64,000 nucleotides of DNA from Synechococcaceae cyanobacterium (GTDB lineage Bacteria; Cyanobacteriota; Cyanobacteriia; PCC-6307; Cyanobiaceae), in the NCBI GenBank assembly GCA_947378425.1, contig CANCJV010000004.1, forward strand, positions 62,001 to 126,000, given 5' to 3'. The notes under the pieces were generated by a model, which did no database searches, had not been told where the DNA came from, and was given only the letters and a program-made list of their open reading frames with translations. Of this stretch, positions 44,978-52,950 are shown in pieces. How positions within the stretch are numbered: position 1 is the first letter of the stretch; each line of letters begins with the position of its first letter. Position numbers and translations under genes: made by a program.

Positions 44978-45178
44978 GGGGCCAGCCGCCGCTCGGAGCC
45001 GCAGCCTTCCGTAGCCTTGTGATCGCAGGGCCGGAGCCGCGAGAGCTGCGGCCGCAGCGTCGATCCCGTTCGATCAGGAAGGCAAGAACGCCTGTCCGTG
45101 CCGCCAGCCCTGCCGGCGGCTTTACCAGAGGGGGGGGGAGCCCTGCCCGGCCGACCTGACATTGCCTAGCCTGAGCCG

Positions 45179-46417
45179 ATGGTGAGCAGACGCTGGACCC
45201 ACCGGCTGATTCTGGTCCTGTTGCTGGCGGCCCAGCTGCCATCCGGCCATCCCGGCCGCGCCCAGCAGACCCCTGTACCGAGCCCTGTGCAGCCACCTGT
45301 GCAGCGGACGGAACTGCGGGGCGTGTGGCTCACCGCCAACGACATGCCGGTGCTGCGCGATCGCAGCCGCATGCAGGTCACGGTGAATCAACTGGCCGAT
45401 CTGAAGTTCAACCGGCTCTACGTGGTGGTCTGGAACGGCGGCATGGCCTACTACCCCAGCCGTGTCAGTGAGCAGCGCCAACTCCAGGACTTCACCTTCA
45501 CGGGGCTGCAGGGGCAGGACATCCTCGCGGAGCTGATCGCCGCCGGGCGCCGCCGCGGCTTGATGGTGGTGCCCTGGTTTGAATTCGGCTTCATGGCGCC
45601 GCCGGACTCGCCGCTGGCGAAGAACCATCGCGACTGGCTCACGAACAGGCGGGATGGCGGGCTCACTTCGATCAGTGCTGCCGGCGAGGTGGTGTGGCTC
45701 AATCCCTTCCGGCCGGAGGTGCAGCAACTGATCACCGACCTGGTGCTGGAGGTGGTGAGCCAGTACGACGCTGACGGCATTCAGTTCGATGACCACATGA
45801 GCCTGCCGCGGGAGTTCGGCTACGACCCCTACACCGTGACCCTCTACCGCAAGGAGACGGGCCGTGAACCACCGGCCGATGCCGAGGACGGTGTCTGGGT
45901 GAAGTGGCGAGCCGATCGCCTCACCGCCTTCATGGAGCGCCTGGCCGCTGCGGTGCGCAGGACACGGCCAGGAACGATCCTCTCAATCTCGCCCAACTAC
46001 TACGCCTTCGCCTACAAGATGCAGCTGCAGGACTGGAGAGCCTGGGTGCAGCGCGGCATCGCCGATGAGGTGCTGATCCAGATCTATCGGTCGGATCTGG
46101 AGAGCTATCTGCCCCAGCTCAGCCGGCCGGAGGTCCAGGAAACCCAGCGCCGCATCCCCACCGCGATTGCCGTGATGAGCGGCCTGCGCAACCGTCCCAA
46201 TCCGATGGCGCTGATCCGCCAGAAGGTGCAGGCCAACCGTGAGCTGGGTCTTGGGGTGGCCTTCTTCTACCTGGAGAGCCTCTGGAGCCTGGGTCCGGAG
46301 CCGTCTGCCGAGCGCATCGCCACCCTGGCCGAGCTGTTCGGCGCTGGCATGGTGCCCACCACGGGCCTGCCCCGCCAGGCTCCGCCGCCCTTGCCGCCCC
46401 TGGCGCCGTACCCCTGA
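45179..46417 (+). CDS. GHL10-type glycoside hydrolase (family 10-like, exported)
   Basis: This 412-residue protein has a signal peptide (LILVLLLAAQLPSGHPGRA) and a TIM-barrel of the GHL10/DUF187 type. It starts with LRGVWLTANDMPVLRDRSRM and continues with LYVVVWNGGMAYYPS, VVPWFEFGFM and DGIQFDDHMSLPREFGYDP. Such enzymes are found in peptidoglycan or exopolysaccharide metabolism; the substrate is not defined. The start ATG at 45179 follows a poly-G stretch. It stands apart from its neighbours. Confidence 0.86.
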   Translation: MVSRRWTHRLILVLLLAAQLPSGHPGRAQQTPVPSPVQPPVQRTELRGVWLTANDMPVLRDRSRMQVTVNQLADLKFNRLYVVVWNGGMAYYPSRVSEQRQLQDFTFTGLQGQDILAELIAAGRRRGLMVVPWFEFGFMAPPDSPLAKNHRDWLTNRRDGGLTSISAAGEVVWLNPFRPEVQQLITDLVLEVVSQYDADGIQFDDHMSLPREFGYDPYTVTLYRKETGREPPADAEDGVWVKWRADRLTAFMERLAAAVRRTRPGTILSISPNYYAFAYKMQLQDWRAWVQRGIADEVLIQIYRSDLESYLPQLSRPEVQETQRRIPTAIAVMSGLRNRPNPMALIRQKVQANRELGLGVAFFYLESLWSLGPEPSAERIATLAELFGAGMVPTTGLPRQAPPPLPPLAPYP

Positions 46418-46460
46418 AGGGCCGCCACCCCCCCGGAACTGGACAAAGTCACGACAAAGC

Positions 46461-46474
46461 GGTACATCTGTATC
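46461..46474. promoter_or_regulatory. probable LexA-binding (SOS) box
   Basis: GGTACATCTGTATC matches the cyanobacterial LexA consensus RGTACNNNDGTWCB at all but one position (GTATC in place of GTWCB). It lies 27 bases upstream of the lexA start, where an autoregulatory box is expected. Confidence 0.6.
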
Positions 46475-46500
46475 AGAGCTTCCCTCAGCCTGATCCGCCC

Positions 46501-47115
46501 ATGTCCGAACCCCAGGAGCTCACCAGCGCCCAGCAGGAGTTATACGACTGGCTGGATGGCTACATCGGCAACCATCGCCACAGCCCCTCAATTCGCCAGA
46601 TGATGGAGGCTATGGGCCTGCGATCGCCGGCGCCGATCCAGAGCCGCCTGCGCCATCTGCAGCAGAAGGGCTGGATCACCTGGCAGGAGGGCCAGGCCCG
46701 CACCATGCAGTTGCTGGGCGGCGCCCGCAGCACGGGGATTCCGGTGCTTGGGGCAGTGGCGGCGGGGGGCCTGGTGGAAACCTTCGACGACGTCCAGGAG
46801 CGGGTGGATCTCACCCCGGTGCTGGACACCCGGGGTCTGTTTGCCCTCACGGTCAACGGTGATTCGATGGTGGAGGCCCACATCGCCGATGGCGATCTGG
46901 TGTTGATGGAGCCCGTCAGCGATCCGAGCCGTCTGCGCAACGGCACCATCGTCAGTGCTCTGGTGGCCGGCAGCGGCACCACCCTCAAGCACTTCCAGCG
47001 CCAGGGCAGCACCGTCACCCTGGAGGCGGCGAACCCGGCCTACGCCCCGATCGTTCTGCCCGCCGACCAGGTCACGGTGCAGGGTCGCCTGGTGGCCGTC
47101 TGGCGCCAGGTCTGA
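46501..47115 (+). CDS. lexA: LexA repressor
   Basis: This 204-residue protein has an N-terminal winged helix (SPSIRQMMEAMGLRSPAPIQSRL) and a C-terminal S24 peptidase. The self-cleavage site is Ala88-Gly89 in AVAAGG, the catalytic Ser122 is in NGDSMVEA and the Lys163 is in TTLKHF. All three are intact, so SOS-type cleavage is possible. In cyanobacteria LexA often also controls carbon and redox genes. A likely LexA box precedes the gene. It is followed by a tRNA gene in the same direction. Confidence 0.93.
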   Translation: MSEPQELTSAQQELYDWLDGYIGNHRHSPSIRQMMEAMGLRSPAPIQSRLRHLQQKGWITWQEGQARTMQLLGGARSTGIPVLGAVAAGGLVETFDDVQERVDLTPVLDTRGLFALTVNGDSMVEAHIADGDLVLMEPVSDPSRLRNGTIVSALVAGSGTTLKHFQRQGSTVTLEAANPAYAPIVLPADQVTVQGRLVAVWRQV

Positions 47116-47229
47116 GGTGCGACCCTCCACGTTGTAAGGTGGCTGCGCGCCAGACAAGGCCTTCGGGCCCTGCAGCTCTCGAGCCGCAGCACGGGAACCT
47201 CCAGCGGTCACCCTGTCAAGCGTCCTAAT

Positions 47230-47302
47230 GGGGCCATAGCTCAGCTGGTAGAGCACCTGCATGGCATGCAGGGGGTCAGCGGTTCGAATCCGCTTGGCTC
47301 CA
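47230..47302 (+). tRNA. tRNA-Ala (anticodon GGC)
   Basis: The 73-base sequence folds into a full cloverleaf. Acceptor GGGGCCA pairs with TGGCTCC. The D-arm is TAGCTCAGCTGGTAGAGCA, the anticodon stem-loop is CCTGC-ATGGCAT-GCAGG, and the T-arm carries GGTTCGAATCC. The anticodon is GGC, reading GCC/GCU alanine codons. CCA is not encoded. Confidence 0.97.
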
Positions 47303-47316
47303 TTCATATTTCAGAC

Positions 47317-47356
47317 CCAGATTCCCAAGGCTGAAACCTCAGGGATCTGGTTTTTT
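47317..47356 (+). terminator. intrinsic terminator after tRNA-Ala
   Basis: CCAGATTCCC pairs with GGGATCTGG across a 15-base loop with a one-base bulge, followed by TTTTTT. It lies 15 bases after the tRNA. Confidence 0.8.
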
Positions 47357-47546
47357 AGTCACTGTTCATTGGATCACCGCGGCAAGGCGGTTTCGGCTGT
47401 TTTCAAGTTACAATTGGTTTTAATGAATTGTTGCGTGCCTTGACAACCATCCAGGCCTGTGCAGGTATTCCCCGATTGGATGGGCCCCTACCTCGAAGGC
47501 CCCGTCCTGGGGTTGCTGGGCACCTCCAAGCCATGGGAATCGGTTG

Positions 47547-47927
47547 ATGGCCGCCGCTCCGCCCAGTCTTGAGCAGTTGCGCCAGGGTGACCGCCCCTTT
47601 GTGTTGGCCGATCACAACGGCATCATCGTCGCGATCAACGCCGCCTTTGAACAGGCCTACGGCTGGAGCGACGAACAGCTCCGCGGCCAGCCCCTGGGTG
47701 TGATCCTGCCGGAGGCCTTTCGCATGTCCCACCAGTTGGGCTTTTCCCGCTTCCAGGCCACGGAGAGCTCTTCGATCCTGGCCCATCCTCTGCGCCTCAA
47801 GACCATCTGTCAGGACGGCTCCGAAGTGGTCTCCGAGCACTTCATCGTCGCCGAGAAACAGCACGAATTCTGGCTGTTCGGAGCCACCTTGACCCCCTTG
47901 CCCCCCGGCACCCCGGCTGAGGCATGA
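47547..47927 (+). CDS. single PAS-domain protein
   Basis: This 126-residue protein is one PAS domain: LADHNGIIVAINAAFEQAYG, then WSDEQLRGQPLGVILPEAFR and a C-terminal beta-sheet with QDGSEVVSEHFIV. There is no output domain. The start ATG at 47547 is preferred over a TTG one codon earlier. It overlaps the next gene by 4 bases (ATGA). The following protein has GGDEF and EAL domains, so this is probably a separately encoded sensor that partners it. The ligand is unknown. Confidence 0.85.
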   Translation: MAAAPPSLEQLRQGDRPFVLADHNGIIVAINAAFEQAYGWSDEQLRGQPLGVILPEAFRMSHQLGFSRFQATESSSILAHPLRLKTICQDGSEVVSEHFIVAEKQHEFWLFGATLTPLPPGTPAEA

Positions 47928-49753
47928 GGGACCCGGGCCCGCAGTTGCCTTCGATCGTTCCGGATCTGAACCTGCAGCCGATGCTCCTGGAGCTGCGCCG
48001 CACCCTCGGACGCCTGGAGATCGCCCTCAGCGCCATCAGTGATGCCCTCGTCATCACCGATGACCAGGGCATCGTGCTGTGGAGCAACCGTTCCTTCGAT
48101 CAGTTCATCGACCGGCCTCGGATGCTCAGCCTCGGGCGTCCGATCCTGCCCCTGTTGCCCCTGGATCATCGCGGCGCTCCTCTGCTGGCCGAAGCCATGC
48201 TGGCCGGCGCCGCCAAGACCCCTGGCTCCACCACCGTGTTGCTGCAACGCCAGCCCCTGAAGGCCTGCGAGATCGAATGGCGGCCAGTGGAAACCGAGCA
48301 GCCTGCCCCGGTGATCTTTTGTTTTCGAGACATCAGCACCCGCATCTCCAACCAGGAATTGCAGGCCAGGGCCGAGCACATCGAACAGCAGCGCCTGCAC
48401 AGTGATCGGCTCAACCAGGAGCTGCAGCAACAACAGTTGGCCCTGGCCAATCTGGTGCGTGAGTGCCCGGTCACCGGACTGCCGAATCGCCGTGGCCTGC
48501 GCGAGCGGCTTGAGCTGGCGCTGGAACAGCTGAGGGAACAAGGCGGTCAGATCGCCGTTCTGTTCTGCGATCTTGACCATTTCAAGGACATCAATGACAT
48601 GCACGGCCATCAGGTCGGCGATGAATTGTTGATTGAGATCAGCCGGCGCCTGCAGGAGGACCTGCCGACTGAAGCCACGGTCTCCCGCCTGGGGGGCGAT
48701 GAGTTCGTGGTGCTGACCGGCTGGATCCGCGATCACAGCGAAGCCATCGCCATCGCCCGCAGGCTGCAGCAGCGGATCGGCGCTCCCTGGCTGATGCATG
48801 GTCAATGCTTCGCTCCGGCGATGAGTGTCGGGATCACGGTGACCAGCGATCCGGAGGCCGTTGCTGAGGAGCTGTTGCGCCAGGCCGATGTGGCCATGTA
48901 TCACGCCAAACGCAGCCCAGGCGAATCGATCGCCCTGCATGACGCCTCGATTGAAGCCCGGTTTCGCTCCAGCCTCAGGGTGCATCAGGAGCTGCGCCTG
49001 GCGATCCTGAACCGCAATCTCAGCCTGGCCTATCAGCCGATTGTCTGCCTCAGGGGCAGCTCTCCCCGGGGCGATGACCCTGACGGCCATCCCGCCAGCG
49101 GCGGCGCGCGAATCCTGGGGCACGAAGCCCTGGTGCGGCTGCAACCCGAACAAGGTCTGCCGATTGACTCCGAGCAGTTGATCCTCGAAGCCGAGCGCAC
49201 GGGCATGGTGCTCGAACTGGGCAGCTGGGTGATCAACGAGGCCCTGCGTCAGCTGCAACAGCATCCCCAGCGCCCCGATCACTGGACCCTGGCGATCAAC
49301 ATCAGTCCGCTGCAGCTGGAGCAGACGGGATTTGCCAACGATCTCTTACGGCGTATCGAGGCCCTGGCGATCGATCCCCAGCGGCTGGTGATCGAACTGA
49401 CCGAGACCAGAATCCTCACGGAGACCAGTGTCGGTGCCCAGGCGCTGACGACCCTGCGCCATCACGGTGTTCGCGTTCACCTCGATGATTTCGGCACGGG
49501 TTATGCCAGTTTTTCCTGGCTCGCCGAGTTGCCGATTGATGGCATCAAGATTGACCGTGCGTTCATCGCTGCCCTCGGCTGCGACAGCCGCCGCGAACGC
49601 ATGATCGCCTCGATGATCCGCCTGGGTCTCGATCTCGGCCTCGAGGTCGTGGCCGAAGGGATTGAACGCGAGAGCCAACGTCTTGCCCTGCTGGCGATGG
49701 GCTGTCTCCGGGGCCAGGGTCACCTGTTCGGCCGCCCGGGTCAGCTGCCCTGA
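47924..49753 (+). CDS. PAS-GGDEF-EAL cyclic-di-GMP enzyme
   Basis: This 609-residue protein begins with a PAS-like sensor (about residues 35-145). A coiled linker and a GGDEF domain with intact SRLGGDEFVVL (about residue 257) follow, and then an EAL domain. The EAL core is GHEALVRL (about 400), with ELTET, HLDDFGTGYASF, IKIDRAF and VVAEGIER. Both active sites look intact, so it could make or break c-di-GMP depending on the sensor. It overlaps the PAS gene by 4 bases and is convergent with the second GGDEF-EAL gene. Confidence 0.93.
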   Translation: MRDPGPQLPSIVPDLNLQPMLLELRRTLGRLEIALSAISDALVITDDQGIVLWSNRSFDQFIDRPRMLSLGRPILPLLPLDHRGAPLLAEAMLAGAAKTPGSTTVLLQRQPLKACEIEWRPVETEQPAPVIFCFRDISTRISNQELQARAEHIEQQRLHSDRLNQELQQQQLALANLVRECPVTGLPNRRGLRERLELALEQLREQGGQIAVLFCDLDHFKDINDMHGHQVGDELLIEISRRLQEDLPTEATVSRLGGDEFVVLTGWIRDHSEAIAIARRLQQRIGAPWLMHGQCFAPAMSVGITVTSDPEAVAEELLRQADVAMYHAKRSPGESIALHDASIEARFRSSLRVHQELRLAILNRNLSLAYQPIVCLRGSSPRGDDPDGHPASGGARILGHEALVRLQPEQGLPIDSEQLILEAERTGMVLELGSWVINEALRQLQQHPQRPDHWTLAINISPLQLEQTGFANDLLRRIEALAIDPQRLVIELTETRILTETSVGAQALTTLRHHGVRVHLDDFGTGYASFSWLAELPIDGIKIDRAFIAALGCDSRRERMIASMIRLGLDLGLEVVAEGIERESQRLALLAMGCLRGQGHLFGRPGQLP

Positions 49754-49793
49754 GGCTCGGCCAGGCCATGGGATCGCAGCAACCGAGCCAGAC

Positions 49794-51521
49794 TCAGCTG
49801 CCCGAACTGGCCAGGGCTCCTCGGGTATCCAGCAGCGCTTCAGCCGCACTGGCATCACAGGGCCTGCCAAACAGATAGCCCTGCACATAATCGCAACCCA
49901 GGTCCACCAGCATCTCCAACTGACGCTCGGTTTCCACCCCTTCCGCCACCAGATCGATGTCAAGGGCCCGGGCCACGCCGATCACCGCCTTGACGATCAC
50001 TTCGTCCTCGCGATCCACTCCCAGCCCGTCGATGAAGGAGCGATCGATCTTGAGAATGCCCACCGGGAAGCGCTTGAGATACAGCAACGAGGAGTACCCA
50101 GTACCGAAGTCGTCGATCGCCAGCCGCACCCCGAGCTGTTTGAGTCGTTCCACCACCTGGGTGGTCGAGTCGATGTCCTCCACCAACATCGTTTCCGTGA
50201 TTTCGATGTAGAGGCTGTCGGCATCCAGGCCGGAGGACTGCAGAGCCCGTGCCACGTGATCGGGCAGGGAGGGATCGACAAAGGTGCGCCCCGAGACATT
50301 CACGGACAACTGCAGGCGTTGCTCGGGATGGTGAAGGCGCCAGCCACCGATGATGGCGCACGCTTGCTTGAGGATCAGCGTGTCAATATCGACAATCAGG
50401 CCGGTATCCTCCGCCACGCCGATGAACTCACTCGGGGCCAACAGCCCGCGCAGCGGATGTTGCCAGCGCGCCAGGGCCTCGAATCCGATCAGGCGTCGAT
50501 CCGGCAGGGTGACGATCGGCTGGAGGTAAGGCTGGATCTCACCCAGCCTCACGCCGCGGCGCAGATCGGCCTCGATGGCGGCCCGGTGCTGGGCGTCCAG
50601 CCGCATGCTCGGGTCGTAACAGGCATAACAACCACGGCCGCGATCCTTGGCGCGATACATCGCCAGGTCGGCGTTCTCGATCACGGTCTCGGCAGTGTCA
50701 CCAGCCATCGCAAAGGCGATGCCGACGGAGGGGGAATGGCTCACCAACTTTCCGCCCAGCAGCAGGGGCCGGCTGACCTGTTGGATGATGCGGGCCGCCA
50801 GGGTTTCGGCGTCCTGGCGCGTGGCGGTGCTGGTGACGACGACGAACTCATCACCGGACAGGCGACCGACCAGGTCGCCACAGCGCACGACCCTTTTCAG
50901 CACATCGGCCACGGCGATCAGGAACTGGTCACCGGAGGCATGGCCATGGACATCATTGATCTGCTTGAAGCGGTCAATGTCGACGAACAGCACCGTCGCC
51001 ACCTGATCGCCGGCGACGGTGCTGGACAGGATGGTCTCCAGTCGCGCCAGCACCAGGGAGCGGCTGGGCAGACCGGTCATCGCATCGTGGGTGGCCTGGA
51101 GCAGCGCCGCATCCTTGGCAGCGCGCTCGGCGGTCAGGGCTTGCAGCACCTGGGCACTGAGCTGGATGCTGCGTCCCATCGCCCGCAGCAGCGAGCGTTC
51201 CTCGAAGTTGAAGGCCTCACGGAGGCGGCCCACCACCAGCAGCGCTCCTTCACCCATGGGGGCCCAGTAGGTGTACAGACGGCCTGAGGCCAGCTCGATG
51301 CTGGCGGGATGGTCGTGGGCATGGGCGATCAACAACGGCTGCTCGGCGACAGAAAGCCCGATGGAGAGGCTGATCGTGCCCTGCCGGAGGATCGCCACCA
51401 CTTCCGCATCCACCGCCTCGGCGACTCGGTTGATGACGTTGCGCAGGGTATGGGGATCGTCCACCGAGAAGGCGGCCAACACTTCCGACAGCAGATGCAG
51501 CGACCAGGGAACCTCGTTCAT
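49794..51521 (-). CDS. GAF-like-GGDEF-EAL cyclic-di-GMP enzyme
   Basis: This 575-residue protein has an N-terminal GAF-like sensor (about residues 15-130). A GGDEF domain with GRLSGDEFVVV (about 222-226, an S in place of the first Gly) and an EAL domain with GFEALARWQHP (about 346), ITETML, IDDFGTGYSSL and VAEGVETE follow. SGDEF can still be active, and the EAL site is complete. It overlaps the FIST gene by 4 bases, so the FIST protein is probably its sensor partner. It faces the PAS-GGDEF-EAL gene tail to tail. Confidence 0.93.
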   Translation of the reverse strand: MNEVPWSLHLLSEVLAAFSVDDPHTLRNVINRVAEAVDAEVVAILRQGTISLSIGLSVAEQPLLIAHAHDHPASIELASGRLYTYWAPMGEGALLVVGRLREAFNFEERSLLRAMGRSIQLSAQVLQALTAERAAKDAALLQATHDAMTGLPSRSLVLARLETILSSTVAGDQVATVLFVDIDRFKQINDVHGHASGDQFLIAVADVLKRVVRCGDLVGRLSGDEFVVVTSTATRQDAETLAARIIQQVSRPLLLGGKLVSHSPSVGIAFAMAGDTAETVIENADLAMYRAKDRGRGCYACYDPSMRLDAQHRAAIEADLRRGVRLGEIQPYLQPIVTLPDRRLIGFEALARWQHPLRGLLAPSEFIGVAEDTGLIVDIDTLILKQACAIIGGWRLHHPEQRLQLSVNVSGRTFVDPSLPDHVARALQSSGLDADSLYIEITETMLVEDIDSTTQVVERLKQLGVRLAIDDFGTGYSSLLYLKRFPVGILKIDRSFIDGLGVDREDEVIVKAVIGVARALDIDLVAEGVETERQLEMLVDLGCDYVQGYLFGRPCDASAAEALLDTRGALASSGS

Positions 51522-52879
51522 GCCAGGGCCAGGGCCACCAGGGTCTGGTTGTGGAAGCCGCCGGCCCCTTTGGTGCGGGCGATCTCGCCATAGGTGTAGA
51601 AGCCGCCGACCGGCAGATCACCGCGCACGGCGTTGATGAGTCTGATCTCCTCCGAGATGCGCTCGTCCTGGAGCACGGAGCGTCGTGCCACGCAGTCGAA
51701 CAGCAACATGCCCCGCAGTGGCGCCCCCTGCAGAGCGTCGCAGGCCATCTTGCAGGCCATGTGGGTGGCCTCCAGCACCGAGTGGGAATCGCCCTGCATC
51801 AGAAACGCCAGCCCCCCCTGGGGCACCTCGGCGATCGTCAGCAGTTTGCGGGCCTCGAAGTCACCGCCGGAGACATAGCGGATCTCGATGCGATCGCGGC
51901 GGCGGAGGCCCAGGGGACGGGTGGTGGCCCAGGTGGCGAACAACTGGGGATCGCTGCGCACGTCTTCGGGTGCATCGAAGGCGTCGAGATAGACATCCAG
52001 GGCGGGCCGATCTTCGAGGGTGGAGACCGAGGTTCCGTCGCTGCTCGTCACCAGCATCGGCTCCCCCAGGGGCTCCCAGCAGTGGGAGACGCCGATCCCC
52101 AGGGGTGCGTCGGAGCTGATCGCCGCCGCCACCACGGCGTTGCTCAGGACGCGGCGACCGAAGATCTGCTGGGTGGCCTGCATGGCCATGTCGTCGCCGG
52201 CGCACCCCCCCACCAGCGGCACGTCCACACCGGCCACGTCGTAGGCCCCCCGCACCACCTCCATCTGGTCACCACAGAGCCCGTCGGCGAGCAACACCAG
52301 CACGGTGTGGGCGCGGCGCTCCAGGCCATCGAGGCAATGGGCGGCATCGCTGGCTGCCTGGCGCAGACCACCGGCACCGCCCTGGCCCAGGCCGGTCGAG
52401 ACCCTGAAGCCATCGCCGCCGAGGGCCCAGATCGTGATGCCTCCTCCGCTGGAGCGATCCGGAGCCAATTCCCCGGCCGTGGAGCAACCGATCAAGCCGG
52501 CCGCACCGATCTGATCGGCCACCAGAGCCGCCGCCAGTGCCAGATCGTGGCTGGGGGAACAGAACAACAACACCAGCTTCGGCTGACCGCTGGCAACAAT
52601 CGGTGCCAGGGCCTCCCGCACCGCCTCGGCGCTGTCGGGCAGGATCGAACTGCCCACCTGGATCCAGCGCTCGGAGGTGGATTGCCCCAGGACGTCAAGC
52701 GTGGGGCTGGCCGTTGTATCGGCCGTGGGACTGATCGGGGCGATTGCATCGGCCACCGGAGCGACTTGCCCCCTGGCCAGGGACTCAACGCGTTCATTGG
52801 CCTGGGAATCACCTATGGCTTTGGCTCGTGCCTCGGCACCTGCAGCCGCCACTGGATCGACGAGGGGATCGGCGGGCAT
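51518..52879 (-). CDS. FIST domain sensor protein
   Basis: This 453-residue protein has a disordered N-terminal 70 residues. The FIST_N domain follows, with VLLFCSPSHDLALAAALVAD and LIGCSTAGELAPDRSSGGGI, and then the FIST_C domain with GGAFLMQGDSHSVLEATHM-like and LLFDCVARRSVL segments. FIST domains are predicted extracellular or periplasmic-type small-molecule sensors, often linked to GGDEF or histidine kinases. The start overlaps the downstream GGDEF-EAL gene by 4 bases in the same direction, making a two-gene signal module. No signal peptide or membrane helix is seen, so it is probably cytoplasmic. Confidence 0.85.
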   Translation of the reverse strand: MPADPLVDPVAAAGAEARAKAIGDSQANERVESLARGQVAPVADAIAPISPTADTTASPTLDVLGQSTSERWIQVGSSILPDSAEAVREALAPIVASGQPKLVLLFCSPSHDLALAAALVADQIGAAGLIGCSTAGELAPDRSSGGGITIWALGGDGFRVSTGLGQGGAGGLRQAASDAAHCLDGLERRAHTVLVLLADGLCGDQMEVVRGAYDVAGVDVPLVGGCAGDDMAMQATQQIFGRRVLSNAVVAAAISSDAPLGIGVSHCWEPLGEPMLVTSSDGTSVSTLEDRPALDVYLDAFDAPEDVRSDPQLFATWATTRPLGLRRRDRIEIRYVSGGDFEARKLLTIAEVPQGGLAFLMQGDSHSVLEATHMACKMACDALQGAPLRGMLLFDCVARRSVLQDERISEEIRLINAVRGDLPVGGFYTYGEIARTKGAGGFHNQTLVALALA

Positions 52880-52950
52880 CGGCGATCGGGCGACTGGGCA
52901 AGGGCGGGACTAGCCGCCGGCCCTTCAGGTCATGGTAGTCAGCGCTTTGG

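Noticed and set aside
45128-45140. Poly-G run before the GHL10 gene as a phase-variable switch
   Set aside because: It lies outside the coding frame and close to a high-GC background; no evidence of phase variation.
49662-51287. Plus-strand frame of 541 codons opposite the GGDEF-EAL gene
   Set aside because: Antisense shadow rich in Gln and His; the GGDEF-EAL motifs are on the minus strand.
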